Shown: positions 1 through 6,478, counted from the first letter of the stretch. The stretch is DNA of 7,529 nucleotides from Flavobacteriaceae bacterium UBA1903 (GCA_002337605.1 DDGL01000002.1:1188-8716); one strand, 5' to 3'. Numbers and translations are program-made. The notes: generated by a model from the sequence alone, not told the origin.

Positions 1-27
1 GTATCATATGCAAAACCGTTATGCACA
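1..27 (+). repeat. Right end of an attC-like site (site 0), cut by window edge
   Basis: This is the last part of an attC-like site belonging to a cassette to the left of the window. It shows the conserved motif CATATGC (5-11), the spacer AAAACC and the core GTT (18-20). The bases from 19 on already belong to cassette 1. GTTATGCACA (18-27) is the exact reverse complement of the bases ending cassette 1 at 1417-1426. The spacer differs by one base from the AAGACC of sites C, D and E. Confidence 0.8.
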
Positions 28-76
28 ATTAAAATATTGAGACCAATTAATAATTATAGACGCATCAAACCACGAA

Positions 77-1411
77 ATGATTAATTATTTACAAAAATAT
101 AGTCTTCTCTTTGTTACTTTAGGAATGATTTATGGTTGCAAAAAAGAGACCAAAAATCAGTTACTAAAAGACAAGATTGAATCAGCAGTAAATTCAAGAC
201 AAATGCCTGACACTGCCAAACAACTGGTAAGTTTTAAATCACCAGATTGGATTACTTTGATAAGTCCTGATATTACCGAACTAAACAGACATTTTGAATA
301 TTATTTACCTACCGTTACCATTAGTAAGAGAGGTACAAAAACCCAAAAGTTAGAAGAAAATCTGTCAGAAACATTAGGGCAGGAATTGCTAACCAGTATC
401 TTTTCTAAAAAAGAAACTACCTTAGATGACATTTGCGCTCGTAAAGCAATAAATGGGGTGATTGTTCTTCACAAAGGAAAAATTGTGTACGAACGATACC
501 CGGATATGGATCCGAACGACAGACATATCACAGCATCAATTGCAAAGTCTTTCGTAGGTACAGTAATAGCAACCCTCGCAGATCAGGGATTATTGCATGA
601 ACAAGATTCCATCACCAAATATTTACCTGAACTTGAAGGCGCAGGTTTTGAAGGTATTACCATTGAACATTTACTGCGAATGGCTTCAGGGATTAATTGT
701 AGGGAACATTTACCCGATATGGAAGCAATCACCAATCCTGAATCGTGTTTTTATCAACTTTTAGAACATACGGGCTTGTTTCCTGAACCCAATACTGGAT
801 TTCAAAAGGATTTTCTACAGGTCATTAAAGAATTTGGAATAGCGGAGCCTCCCGGGAAAACTTATGATTATACCGGTGCCAATTCTGTGCTTCTTGCTAT
901 GATAGCTGAACGAATTTCAGACACTCCATATCATGAACTTGTGTCCTTGATGATATGGTCAAAAATTGGAGCGGAGCAAGATGCTCTAATTACAATGGCA
1001 AGCACGGGTATTTCTGGAAGTTATGGCCCCATGATGATGACATTAAGAGATATGGCAAGGTATGGCCTTGCGTTTACTGAGGATGCAGAAATCAAAATTG
1101 CCTCTGATAGGTATTTACAGGAAATAAGAAAAGGTGATAACGAACTATTTTTGTCTAAAGGAGGATTTGGAGACCTTGTCTGGTCTCACCATTATGAAGA
1201 TCAGGGTGCCATGTATCAGAGTTACCATTGGGATGTTGTTTTTGAAGATGGGGATTTTATAAAACATGGTGTGGGAGGTCAGGCGCTTTATATTTCACCA
1301 GAAAAAAGATTAGTCATTGCTTTTAACAGTTCTCCTAAAACAACTATGGAAGAAAATCACAGTTTGCAATATCTTGTCAGAAGTCTGGCTCTTCTGGAAC
1401 AATTCCAGTGA
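77..1411 (+). CDS. Beta-lactamase-family serine hydrolase lipoprotein (NylB/class C-like)
   Basis: The protein has 444 residues. It starts with a type II signal peptide whose lipobox ends at Cys21, followed by KKE, so it is probably an envelope lipoprotein. The catalytic domain spans about 125-440. The nucleophile motif SxxK is S154-I-A-K157, in the context TASIAKSF. The second motif region has Y263 and Y265 followed by TGAN instead of the classical YxN, as in esterase or 6-aminohexanoate-dimer hydrolase (NylB) relatives. A late HGVGG at 397-401 sits where KTG or HxG motifs usually lie. The segment IWSKIGAEQDA (293-303) also resembles NylB-type proteins. The likely role is hydrolysis of an ester, amide or peptide; the substrate is unknown, and true antibiotic resistance is not indicated. 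The ATG lies 58 bases inside the cassette with no obvious ribosome-binding sequence. It is the only gene of cassette 1. The family is secure; the specific reaction is not. Confidence 0.9.
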   Translation: MINYLQKYSLLFVTLGMIYGCKKETKNQLLKDKIESAVNSRQMPDTAKQLVSFKSPDWITLISPDITELNRHFEYYLPTVTISKRGTKTQKLEENLSETLGQELLTSIFSKKETTLDDICARKAINGVIVLHKGKIVYERYPDMDPNDRHITASIAKSFVGTVIATLADQGLLHEQDSITKYLPELEGAGFEGITIEHLLRMASGINCREHLPDMEAITNPESCFYQLLEHTGLFPEPNTGFQKDFLQVIKEFGIAEPPGKTYDYTGANSVLLAMIAERISDTPYHELVSLMIWSKIGAEQDALITMASTGISGSYGPMMMTLRDMARYGLAFTEDAEIKIASDRYLQEIRKGDNELFLSKGGFGDLVWSHHYEDQGAMYQSYHWDVVFEDGDFIKHGVGGQALYISPEKRLVIAFNSSPKTTMEENHSLQYLVRSLALLEQFQ

Positions 1412-1416
1412 AAACA

Positions 1417-1653
1417 TGTGCATAACAACGCATATAATGCAGCTGCTACTTTTGGCTATCATTAAATTCCCTAACTTTATCAAAACAAAACTAAAGCGGA
1501 TAAAAATATAGAGGCGGCGCCTCTGCCCTGCTGATTCTCACGCAGCTCTGTGAGCTGCTACCAAACGCTACGCCACGTTGCTACTCCGCGTTTACACACA
1601 GCCGAATCAGCCGCTCATTGCCAGCCGCATCATATGCAAGCCCGTTAGGCATA
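1417..1653 (+). repeat. attC-like recombination site A (cassette 1/2 junction)
   Basis: This 237-base site has left core TGTGCATAAC (1417-1426) and right core GTTAGGCATA (1644-1653). Inner inverted motifs are GCATAT (1430-1435) and ATATGC (1632-1637), with a 3-base spacer on the left and 6 on the right. An AT-rich arm follows, then GCGGCGCC (1514-1521). A GC-rich compound hairpin is clamped by GCTGATTC (1530-1537) and GAATCAGC (1604-1611). Inside the clamp are a 7-bp hairpin at 1542-1558 and a 6-bp inverted pair at 1563-1568/1588-1593. It is much longer than typical attC sites and shares sequence with sites E and F. Confidence 0.8.
1451..1479 (+). promoter_or_regulatory. Possible Bacteroidota-type promoter inside site A
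   Basis: TTTG (1451-1454) and TAACTTTA (1472-1479), 17 bases apart, resemble the Bacteroidota consensus of a TTTG upstream element and a TAnnTTTG element. It points towards the AraC gene at 1679. The last position of the second element is A instead of G. The same arrangement occurs in site E. Sequence resemblance only. Confidence 0.22.
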
Positions 1654-1678
1654 ATTTAAGAAAACTGAAAACTACATA

Positions 1679-2545
1679 GTGATTAATGCATACGAATACT
1701 TTAAAAATCATCCGAAATTCAACAAGCTTGTTGGAAATGATTTCTTGTTCGTAGAATATAAATGTCCTCTCAATATTGAAGAGTATCAATTGTGGATTGA
1801 AAATCATTTAATTACTTATGTCATTAGCGGAAAAAAGGATTGGATTACTTCAAAAAAAACACACAAACTTATTGCTGGTGACACTCTATTTGTTCGAAAA
1901 GGTGTTTATACTACAAAGCAATATTTAGAAAGTGAGTATTGTGTAATGCTATTTTTCATTAATGACAATTTCATTAAAAGGTTTATTTCAGAGAATCCAA
2001 CATTTAAAAAAGAATTCAATAATAAGAAAGAGTATAATCAAATTTTCGACATTACTACTAATGATGTATTTAAAACACTAATTGAAAGTATATTCCAATA
2101 TTTAAACCAAGAAGTGGAAATGCCTAAAGAATTAGTGGAAATTAAATTTAAAGAATTACTCTTCAATATCGTACTTAATTCAAACAATAAAGAACTGCTG
2201 TTATTCTTCAATTCAATAATGCAAAACAGTAAAACAACTATTGAAAATATAATGACAGAAAATTTTCAATACGATTTAAAAATAGCTGATTTCGCAAAAC
2301 TTTGCGGAAAAAGTCTATCTTCTTTCAAGCGTGAATTTAAAAATAAATTTAATACAACACCAAGTAGGTGGTTAATCAACAAAAGGCTAGACCACTCTAA
2401 AACACTACTATTAGGTACAAATTTAACGATAAGTGAGGTCGGTTATGAATGTGGTTTTAAAAATAATTCCCATTTTATACAAGCTTTTAAAAAGGTCACA
2501 AAAGTAACGCCCAATAGTTATAGAATACTCAAAAAGGAAGCGTAA
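1679..2545 (+). CDS. AraC-family transcriptional regulator
   Basis: The protein has 288 residues. The C-terminal part (about 185-285) is a typical AraC/XylS DNA-binding domain with two helix-turn-helix units. The first lies around 199-222 (IADFAKLCGKSLSSFKREF). The second lies around 248-271 (ISEVGYECGFKNNSHFIQAF), followed by the usual TPNSYR ending. The N-terminal part (about 20-100) resembles the beta-rich sensing region of AraC proteins, including AGDTLFVRKG at 66-75. The effector is unknown. The start is GTG at 1679, as no in-frame ATG occurs before residue 90 and the N-terminus would otherwise be lost. It heads cassette 2, 105 bases ahead of the OsmC gene in the same orientation. By position it is a plausible local regulator of the two downstream genes, but this is inference. 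A regulator travelling inside a cassette is uncommon. Confidence 0.93.
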   Translation: MINAYEYFKNHPKFNKLVGNDFLFVEYKCPLNIEEYQLWIENHLITYVISGKKDWITSKKTHKLIAGDTLFVRKGVYTTKQYLESEYCVMLFFINDNFIKRFISENPTFKKEFNNKKEYNQIFDITTNDVFKTLIESIFQYLNQEVEMPKELVEIKFKELLFNIVLNSNNKELLLFFNSIMQNSKTTIENIMTENFQYDLKIADFAKLCGKSLSSFKREFKNKFNTTPSRWLINKRLDHSKTLLLGTNLTISEVGYECGFKNNSHFIQAFKKVTKVTPNSYRILKKEA

Positions 2546-2650
2546 CTATATTTATTGAACCTTTAAGAACATTATTTGGGCTTTTAAGAAATCCTGATTG
2601 GCAATATAAATACAACCTTTACATCATTAGTAAATTAAAAAAATGATGTG

Positions 2651-3229
2651 ATGCCAAATCAAGAATTTTCAACCAAGAATACGAAATCGAATAAAGTCAC
2701 TTCCATTGTTCACCAAAGACATTTAGTTCTTAATGAACAATATTTAAAAGATTCCACATCTGCTTGGATTACTGATTCGGCGGAGGTTATTGGAATAAAT
2801 TTATACGACCCATTTAGAACATCAGTTTCCATAAATGATAAAATGAAGGTTCCTTTTAAAATTGGTGTTCATAAAGCAGTTGGAGGCGACCACGATTTTC
2901 CAAATCCTGGGGATTTACTTTGTGCTTCGCTAGCATCTTGTTTTGAAAGCACTATTAGGCTGATTTCTAATAAATTGAGAATAGAACTTATTGAAACAAA
3001 AATAAACGCAACGGCTCAAGTTGATGTAAGAGGAACTTTAATGATTGATAAATCTGTTCCAGTTGAATTTCAATCTATGCATATTAATGCATTAATTATT
3101 TCTAAAAACACCAATGAAAAGCTGTTACACAAACTAATAGAAGGAGCAAAACGTAGCTGTATTGTCTATCAAACTATAAAAAAAGGCATTCCAATTACTT
3201 TAAATGCAGTCGTTAAAATCATAAACTAA
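2651..3229 (+). CDS. OsmC/Ohr-family protein
   Basis: This 192-residue protein starts at ATG 2651. A GTG directly upstream at 2648 is also in frame but is the weaker choice. The family reduces organic hydroperoxides using two reactive cysteines. The signature is clear: VGGDHDFPNPGDLLCASLASC carries the peroxidatic Cys (97 from this start), and KRSCIVYQTI carries the second (Cys170). A DVRGTL motif lies between them at about 125-130. The extra N-terminal 50 or so residues make it longer than classical Ohr/OsmC (about 140). The gap to the next gene is only 12 bases, so the two are almost certainly co-transcribed. Beside a thiol methyltransferase it may deal with oxidative or sulfur-related stress; its true substrate is unknown. 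The spacer upstream (2546-2650) shows no convincing terminator. Confidence 0.88.
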   Translation: MPNQEFSTKNTKSNKVTSIVHQRHLVLNEQYLKDSTSAWITDSAEVIGINLYDPFRTSVSINDKMKVPFKIGVHKAVGGDHDFPNPGDLLCASLASCFESTIRLISNKLRIELIETKINATAQVDVRGTLMIDKSVPVEFQSMHINALIISKNTNEKLLHKLIEGAKRSCIVYQTIKKGIPITLNAVVKIIN

Positions 3230-3241
3230 AAACAATAAATT

Positions 3242-3979
3242 ATGAAAAAATCAATCATCTTATTATATGGAATTGTAGCATATTTTGTCTTTCTAATTGC
3301 TTTTCTATATGCCATTGGATTTGTAGGTAATATTATTGTCCCAAAATCAATAGACTCTGGTACAGAAACTACAATGTATTCTTCCATATTTATCAATGTA
3401 ATTTTATTAAGTGTTTTTGCTTTACAACATAGCATAATGGCGAGACCAAAATTCAAAGTATGGTTTAATTCTATTTTTAGTCAAGCTATGGAACGTAGCA
3501 CTTACATTCTGCTATCTAGTTTAGCTCTAATTTTAATCTATTGGCAATGGCAACCAATAACAACTATAGTTTGGAAAACCGAAAACACAATTCTTTCTAG
3601 TATTATAACTGGAATATTTTTTCTAGGTTGGCTTATTGTTCTACTTTCTACATTTATGATTAATCATTTTGAGCTTTTTGGATTATCCCAAATTTTCGAT
3701 AATCTAAAAAACAAACAAACTGCTAACCCAAAATTTCAAACCAACTATTTATATAAAATTGTTAGACATCCCATAATGCTAGGTTTTATAATCGCCTTTT
3801 GGGCAACACCTACTATGACAGTTGGGCATTTACTATTTTCTCTAGTAACCACTATTTACATTTTTATAGCTGTAAAATATTTGGAGGAGAAAGACCTTCG
3901 TAAATTTATTGGTGAAAAATATGAAACGTACCAAAAAGAAGTGCCAATGATTATTCCTTTCACTAAAAACAAGCGGTAG
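3242..3979 (+). CDS. mddA: Methanethiol S-methyltransferase-like membrane protein (MddA/NnrU family)
   Basis: This 245-residue integral membrane protein has hydrophobic segments near 5-30, 47-65, 87-103, 117-140 and 180-212. Motifs match those recalled for the MddA branch of the NnrU/isoprenylcysteine methyltransferase-like superfamily. In order these are LQHSIMARP (61-69), ERSTYIL (84-90), NHFELFGL (141-148), YKIVRHPIMLGF (171-182) with the Arg-His-Pro typical of these methyltransferases, FWATPTMTVGHLLF, and LEEKDL...YQKEVPM near the C-terminus. MddA transfers a methyl group from S-adenosylmethionine to methanethiol, releasing dimethyl sulfide. The product is volatile, so the enzyme can detoxify methanethiol or dispose of methylated sulfur. 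It is the last gene of cassette 2 and ends 14 bases before the attC left core. Alternative: another small-thiol methyltransferase of the same superfamily. The family call is firm, the substrate less so. Confidence 0.85.
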   Translation: MKKSIILLYGIVAYFVFLIAFLYAIGFVGNIIVPKSIDSGTETTMYSSIFINVILLSVFALQHSIMARPKFKVWFNSIFSQAMERSTYILLSSLALILIYWQWQPITTIVWKTENTILSSIITGIFFLGWLIVLLSTFMINHFELFGLSQIFDNLKNKQTANPKFQTNYLYKIVRHPIMLGFIIAFWATPTMTVGHLLFSLVTTIYIFIAVKYLEEKDLRKFIGEKYETYQKEVPMIIPFTKNKR

Positions 3980-3993
3980 ATGCAGAAGAAAAC

Positions 3994-4130
3994 TATGCCT
4001 AACACCGTATATAATTTATTGCTAGTTCTAGCTTACTTACGAAAGCCCTCGCAGACTTTCTATCTGTGATTTATTTGCTAACTTTAGTGCTTAAACACGC
4101 AACAAACCATACACAAACACGTTAGCTACA
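3994..4130 (+). repeat. attC-like recombination site B, compact type (cassette 2/3 junction)
   Basis: This 137-base site has left core TATGCCTAAC (3994-4003) and right core GTTAGCTACA (4121-4130). It lacks the GCGGCGCC block and the CTGATTC clamp of its neighbours. Its inner inverted motif is GTAT (4007-4010) with ATAC (4109-4112), where most other sites have GCAT with ATGC, so both sides have changed together. Internal hairpins are GCTAG/CTAGC (4021-4032) and GAAAG/CTTTC (4041-4060), and an imperfect TTTATT(T)GCTA direct repeat is present. Its length is within the range of known attC sites. Confidence 0.8.
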
Positions 4131-4928
4131 AGCGTAATGAACCCTGTTAACAAATTTAAAAATTGGTATGATGAGGAAGTCGAAATTAGTTCCGTTAGGA
4201 TTCCTTCGGCGTGCTGCCTAACCTCAATTGGATTAGATGGCTATCCGAATTCGAGAATCGTATCCTTGAAAGAGGTTGTCGCTAATAGCTTTGTAGTTAC
4301 GGGCCCATTGAATTCAAGAAAAGGGGTTGAATTATTGAACAACTCCAAATCTTCTTTGACATTTTGGTGGACTAAAACCGAAAGGCAAATTAGGATTCAG
4401 GGAGATGCTGTCCAAATTGATAATCAACTTGCCGAAAGATATTTCGCCGAAAGGAGTTTAGAATCTCAATTAGTCAGTAAACTAAGTTCGCAAGGATCTG
4501 AAATTGAAAACTTATCAGAATTGAAAGATATATTTGAAAAAAAAATATCAGGGTCGAATAACGATAAAATAGAAAGACCAATTGAATGGGCAGGTTTTTA
4601 CATTAAACCAAAACGAATTGAATTCATGCAATTTCAAGCAAATCGATTCCATATTCGCGAATTGTATCTTCTAGAAAATGGCTCATGGAATAAAAAAATA
4701 TTACAACCATAGAAAACGCCAGTAGCTAACAATGCATATATTTTATGTCTCAATTCTGGCTAAAATTGAATCTCCCCAATTAATCGTAAATTGTCCCAAC
4801 GGATAAAACCGTCGGCGCGGCGCCACTGCCCCAGCTGATTCTCACGCTGCTCCGCAGCTGCAAGCCCGCCTTCGGCGGCCAGCTTGCCGAATCAGCCGCA
4901 GTCACGCCACAAAACATATACAAGACCG
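4122..4928 (+). mobile_element. Gene cassette 3 (PdxH-like oxidase)
   Basis: This one-gene cassette of 807 bases has ends matching as GTTAGCTAC (4121-4129) and GTAGCTAAC (4722-4730). The start codon is only 15 bases after the cut point, leaving almost no leader for a promoter of its own. It carries a type C attC-like site. Confidence 0.78.
4137..4712 (+). CDS. Pyridoxamine 5'-phosphate oxidase-like flavoprotein
   Basis: The protein has 191 residues, somewhat shorter than housekeeping PdxH (about 218 in E. coli), mainly at the N-terminus. PdxH oxidises pyridoxine or pyridoxamine phosphate to pyridoxal phosphate with FMN. Family landmarks appear in order: an N-terminal FKNWYDEE; an FMN-binding region PNSRIVSLKEV (37-47) and NSRKGVELL (59-67); FWWTKTERQIRIQGD (76-90); the YFAERSLESQL...SSQGS stretch (102-121); ERPIEWAGFYIKP (146-158); and a C-terminal EFMQFQANRFHIR ending in W184. 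The usual RLHDR substrate-binding motif reads R170-F-H-I-R174, so Arg and His are kept but the Asp is Ile. FW of the usual EFW is FM. These changes suggest a divergent paralogue, possibly acting on another substrate as PhzG-type relatives do, rather than the cell's essential PdxH. ATG 4137 is the only sensible start. It is the single gene of cassette 3. Confidence 0.88.
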   Translation: MNPVNKFKNWYDEEVEISSVRIPSACCLTSIGLDGYPNSRIVSLKEVVANSFVVTGPLNSRKGVELLNNSKSSLTFWWTKTERQIRIQGDAVQIDNQLAERYFAERSLESQLVSKLSSQGSEIENLSELKDIFEKKISGSNNDKIERPIEWAGFYIKPKRIEFMQFQANRFHIRELYLLENGSWNKKILQP

Positions 4929-4936
4929 TTGGCATT
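4722..4936 (+). repeat. attC-like recombination site C (cassette 3/4 junction)
   Basis: This 215-base site has left core GTAGCTAAC (4722-4730) and right core GTTGGCATT (4928-4936). Inner motifs are GCATAT (4734-4739) and ATATAC (4916-4921). GCGGCGCC is at 4817-4824, just after a small ACGG...CCGT hairpin. The clamp is GCTGATTC (4834-4841) with GAATCAGC (4889-4896). It encloses GCTGC/GCAGC and CCGCC/GGCGG (4866-4878) hairpins, the latter inside a GCAAGC/GCTTGC stem. It is nearly the same sequence as site D. Confidence 0.8.
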
Positions 4937-5489
4937 CATTTATGAACAAAACAATTTTATTAGATTTATCTGGAATAATTGATGAAGAAACCTTCCACGA
5001 ATATGTTTCGAAGAAACTTAATTTTCCCGCTCATTATGGATATAATTTTGATGCTTTTTGGGATTGTTTGACAGATTCTGACTTTGTCGACCCTAAAACT
5101 AAATTACGAATCGAAGGTATATCTGAATTTCGTAAAAATATGCCTATCGCATATCCAAAATTTATGAATTCTTTAGAAGATTATAAAACTGAATTTCCAC
5201 AGAGAGTGATTATAACTATTGATGACAGTCCTTCTGGTGAGGGCATAATTTATGAAAGCGATATCTGATATAAACGAAATGCCAACAATGCATATATTTT
5301 ATGCCTTTTATTTGGCTTAAATTGAATCTCCCCAATTAATCGTAAATTGCCATAACGGATAAATCCGTCGGCGCGGCGCCATTGCGCTAACTGATTCTCA
5401 CTCCCGCCTGTGGGCGGGATGCGGGCCCGCCTTCGGCGGCCAGCTTGCCGAATCAGCCGCAGTCCCGCCACAAAACATATAGAAGACCG
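4929..5489 (+). mobile_element. Gene cassette 4 (barstar-like inhibitor)
   Basis: This is the smallest cassette (561 bases), with ends matching as GTTGGCATT (4928-4936) and AATGCCAAC (5278-5286). The start codon is 13 bases after the cut and the stop is 9 bases before the terminal core, so it is almost all coding sequence plus attC. It is flanked by two highly similar sites, C and D. Confidence 0.78.
4942..5268 (+). CDS. Barstar-family ribonuclease inhibitor (orphan immunity protein)
   Basis: This 108-residue, acidic, soluble protein belongs to the barstar family, which blocks barnase-type ribonucleases by covering the active site. The diagnostic segment HYGYNFDAFWDCLT (31-44) aligns with YYGENLDALWDCLT of Bacillus barstar. 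It retains the positions equivalent to barstar Asp35, Trp38 and Asp39 (here D37, W40, D41), of which the two Asp contact barnase. The N-terminal strand ILLDLSGI and a late VIITIDDSP also fit the fold. No ribonuclease or toxin gene is beside it, since both neighbours belong to other cassettes. It could be immunity against secreted RNase toxins of competitors, or regulate a host RNase; the partner is unknown. ATG 4942 is the chosen start. Family membership is clear; function is inferred from the family. Confidence 0.92.
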   Translation: MNKTILLDLSGIIDEETFHEYVSKKLNFPAHYGYNFDAFWDCLTDSDFVDPKTKLRIEGISEFRKNMPIAYPKFMNSLEDYKTEFPQRVIITIDDSPSGEGIIYESDI

Positions 5490-5498
5490 TTGTAACAC
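5278..5498 (+). repeat. attC-like recombination site D (cassette 4/5 junction)
   Basis: This 221-base site has left core AATGCCAAC (5278-5286) and right core GTTGTAACAC (5489-5498). GCATAT is at 5290-5295, and on the right CATATAG replaces CATATGC. A hairpin ACGGAT/ATCCGT (5355-5368) precedes GCGGCGCC (5373-5380). The clamp is CTGATTC (5391-5397) with GAATCAG (5450-5456). Within it are a 7-bp TCCCGCC/GGCGGGA hairpin (5402-5419) and a CCGCC/GGCGG hairpin (5427-5439). It shares exact blocks of about 31 and 39 bases with site C, while the first clamp hairpin is completely different. Confidence 0.8.
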
Positions 5499-5512
5499 AT
5501 TTTGACAGAAAT

Positions 5513-6475
5513 TTGAGAAAAATTTTTAAAATACTGATTTTACTGACTTTAACTTCAAGTTGTCAGGAGGAAAAATCAAACCGATCTGATATCAAACCAG
5601 TTTATTTTGACTACGAAAATTCTTGGGACGAGTGGAATCTTTTTGGAAAGGTAAAATCAATTACAGAATTCAGAGCCAATTTCAAAGCAAATGATGAATT
5701 GGATGAAAAAAAACTGCAATCAAAAAAATGGTTTACGGATTTTGGTGCTATTAAACGAACTGAATATTTTGGAACATTCGGCGATATAACTCAAATTGAG
5801 GAATACAAATATGATTCCAACAATAACCAATTAGAGAGCAATACTGAATTGGTCGGAGCGAAACGTAAAATAAAAACAGTTACAAAAAACGACACGATTA
5901 ATAAAACCACCACCCACAAGTCATATTTGAATGACTCTCTTGCTGAGATAAATATTATATTCTATGGCGATGATGACCGAGTAAAGAGACATCTTGAAAT
6001 CAAAAATAATGACACTATTAAATCTACATTGAATTCCAAATATGACGGAAATGACAATCTTGTTTCAGAGGTTCAGACAGAAATTAATGGAGAGGAATCA
6101 GAAACAACCGGAAATTATTTCCAATACGATGAGAATGATCGAATTATTTCATCAACATTCGAAATGTACCATACAAAGTACATTTCAAAATACAAATGGT
6201 CGGACAATAAAATAATATCACGTGAGGACTATTCCATTTTGCCAGATGAGAGCAAACACTTTAACGAAAGCTATGAGTACGATGAAAATTTCAATCCTAT
6301 CATCCATAAAAAATATATAGAATCCCAAATTGACCAAGTAACTAAATATGAATATAAGCTTGATGATAGAGGTAATTGGACAAAGCGTACAGTATTTTTG
6401 AAACAAAGTCGCTTAGGGTCAAAAGATTTCGAAAAAGTGTATGTTGAGTTACGAGAAATTGAATATTGGGAATAA
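5513..6475 (+). CDS. Lipoprotein with YD-like repeats, function unknown
   Basis: The protein has 320 residues. The start is TTG at 5513; this is required for the signal peptide, and no in-frame ATG occurs until residue 218. A short signal (MRKIFKILILLTLTSSC) ends in a lipobox at Cys17. QEE follows, an acidic stretch of the kind used for surface export of Bacteroidota lipoproteins. The body is charged and rich in aromatic-Asp units: YKYDSNNN (98), SKYDGNDN (176), FQYDENDR (203), YEYDENFN (254) and YEYKLDDRGNW (279). These are spaced about 25-75 residues apart and resemble degenerate YD/RHS-type beta-hairpin repeats. The N-terminal LFGKVKSITEF (43-53) is reminiscent of uncharacterised Bacteroidota lipoproteins. 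No catalytic motif is seen. It probably acts on the cell surface, perhaps in binding. It is much too short to be an RHS toxin and has no toxin tip. Confidence 0.75.
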   Translation: MRKIFKILILLTLTSSCQEEKSNRSDIKPVYFDYENSWDEWNLFGKVKSITEFRANFKANDELDEKKLQSKKWFTDFGAIKRTEYFGTFGDITQIEEYKYDSNNNQLESNTELVGAKRKIKTVTKNDTINKTTTHKSYLNDSLAEINIIFYGDDDRVKRHLEIKNNDTIKSTLNSKYDGNDNLVSEVQTEINGEESETTGNYFQYDENDRIISSTFEMYHTKYISKYKWSDNKIISREDYSILPDESKHFNESYEYDENFNPIIHKKYIESQIDQVTKYEYKLDDRGNWTKRTVFLKQSRLGSKDFEKVYVELREIEYWE

Positions 6476-6478
6476 AAC

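Larger units (their letters stand above)
19..1644 (+). mobile_element. Gene cassette 1 (NylB-like serine hydrolase)
   Basis: This integron-type cassette is bounded by cut points between G and TT of GTT at 18/19 and 1644/1645. Its two ends carry a matching 10-base inverted pair (18-27 and 1417-1426), so a circular form would have a perfectly paired outer stem. It holds one gene followed by its own long attC-like site of type A. The boundary logic follows known integron cassettes; mobility itself is inferred. Confidence 0.78.
1645..4121 (+). mobile_element. Gene cassette 2 (AraC, OsmC and MddA; three genes)
   Basis: This is an unusually large cassette of 2477 bases with three co-directional genes. 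Ends match as GTTAGGCATA (1644-1653) and its exact reverse complement (3994-4003). No internal attC-like core pair interrupts it, so the three genes appear to move as one unit. Its terminal site (B) is of a different, shorter type than those of its neighbours, and its genes look more AT-rich than the hydrolase gene of cassette 1, suggesting a separate source. Confidence 0.78.

Noticed and set aside
77..1411. Serine hydrolase as a resistance beta-lactamase
   Set aside because: SxxK is present, but the YxN position is not classical and the domain looks like NylB or esterase relatives, so a resistance claim is not supported.
1317..1511. 64-residue plus-strand frame bridging the hydrolase end and site A
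   Set aside because: It starts inside the hydrolase gene in another frame and runs into the repeat; no support.
1417..1653. Repeats as insertion sequences or MITEs
   Set aside because: There is no transposase and no target duplication. The matched ends belong to the gene-bearing segments, and a different pair is used for each, which fits cassettes rather than transposon ends.
1607..1807. 66-residue minus-strand frame over the end of site A and the AraC start
   Set aside because: It overlaps a strong family-assigned gene on the other strand and part of the repeat; composition is not protein-like.
4866..4878. GC hairpins as rho-independent terminators
   Set aside because: The stems are not followed by a T run, and they are part of a conserved nested repeat with a better explanation.
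5250..5498. 82-residue minus-strand reading frame across site D
   Set aside because: It lies almost entirely in the GC-rich recombination repeat, and its Arg-rich composition reflects the hairpins. No start signal or family resemblance.
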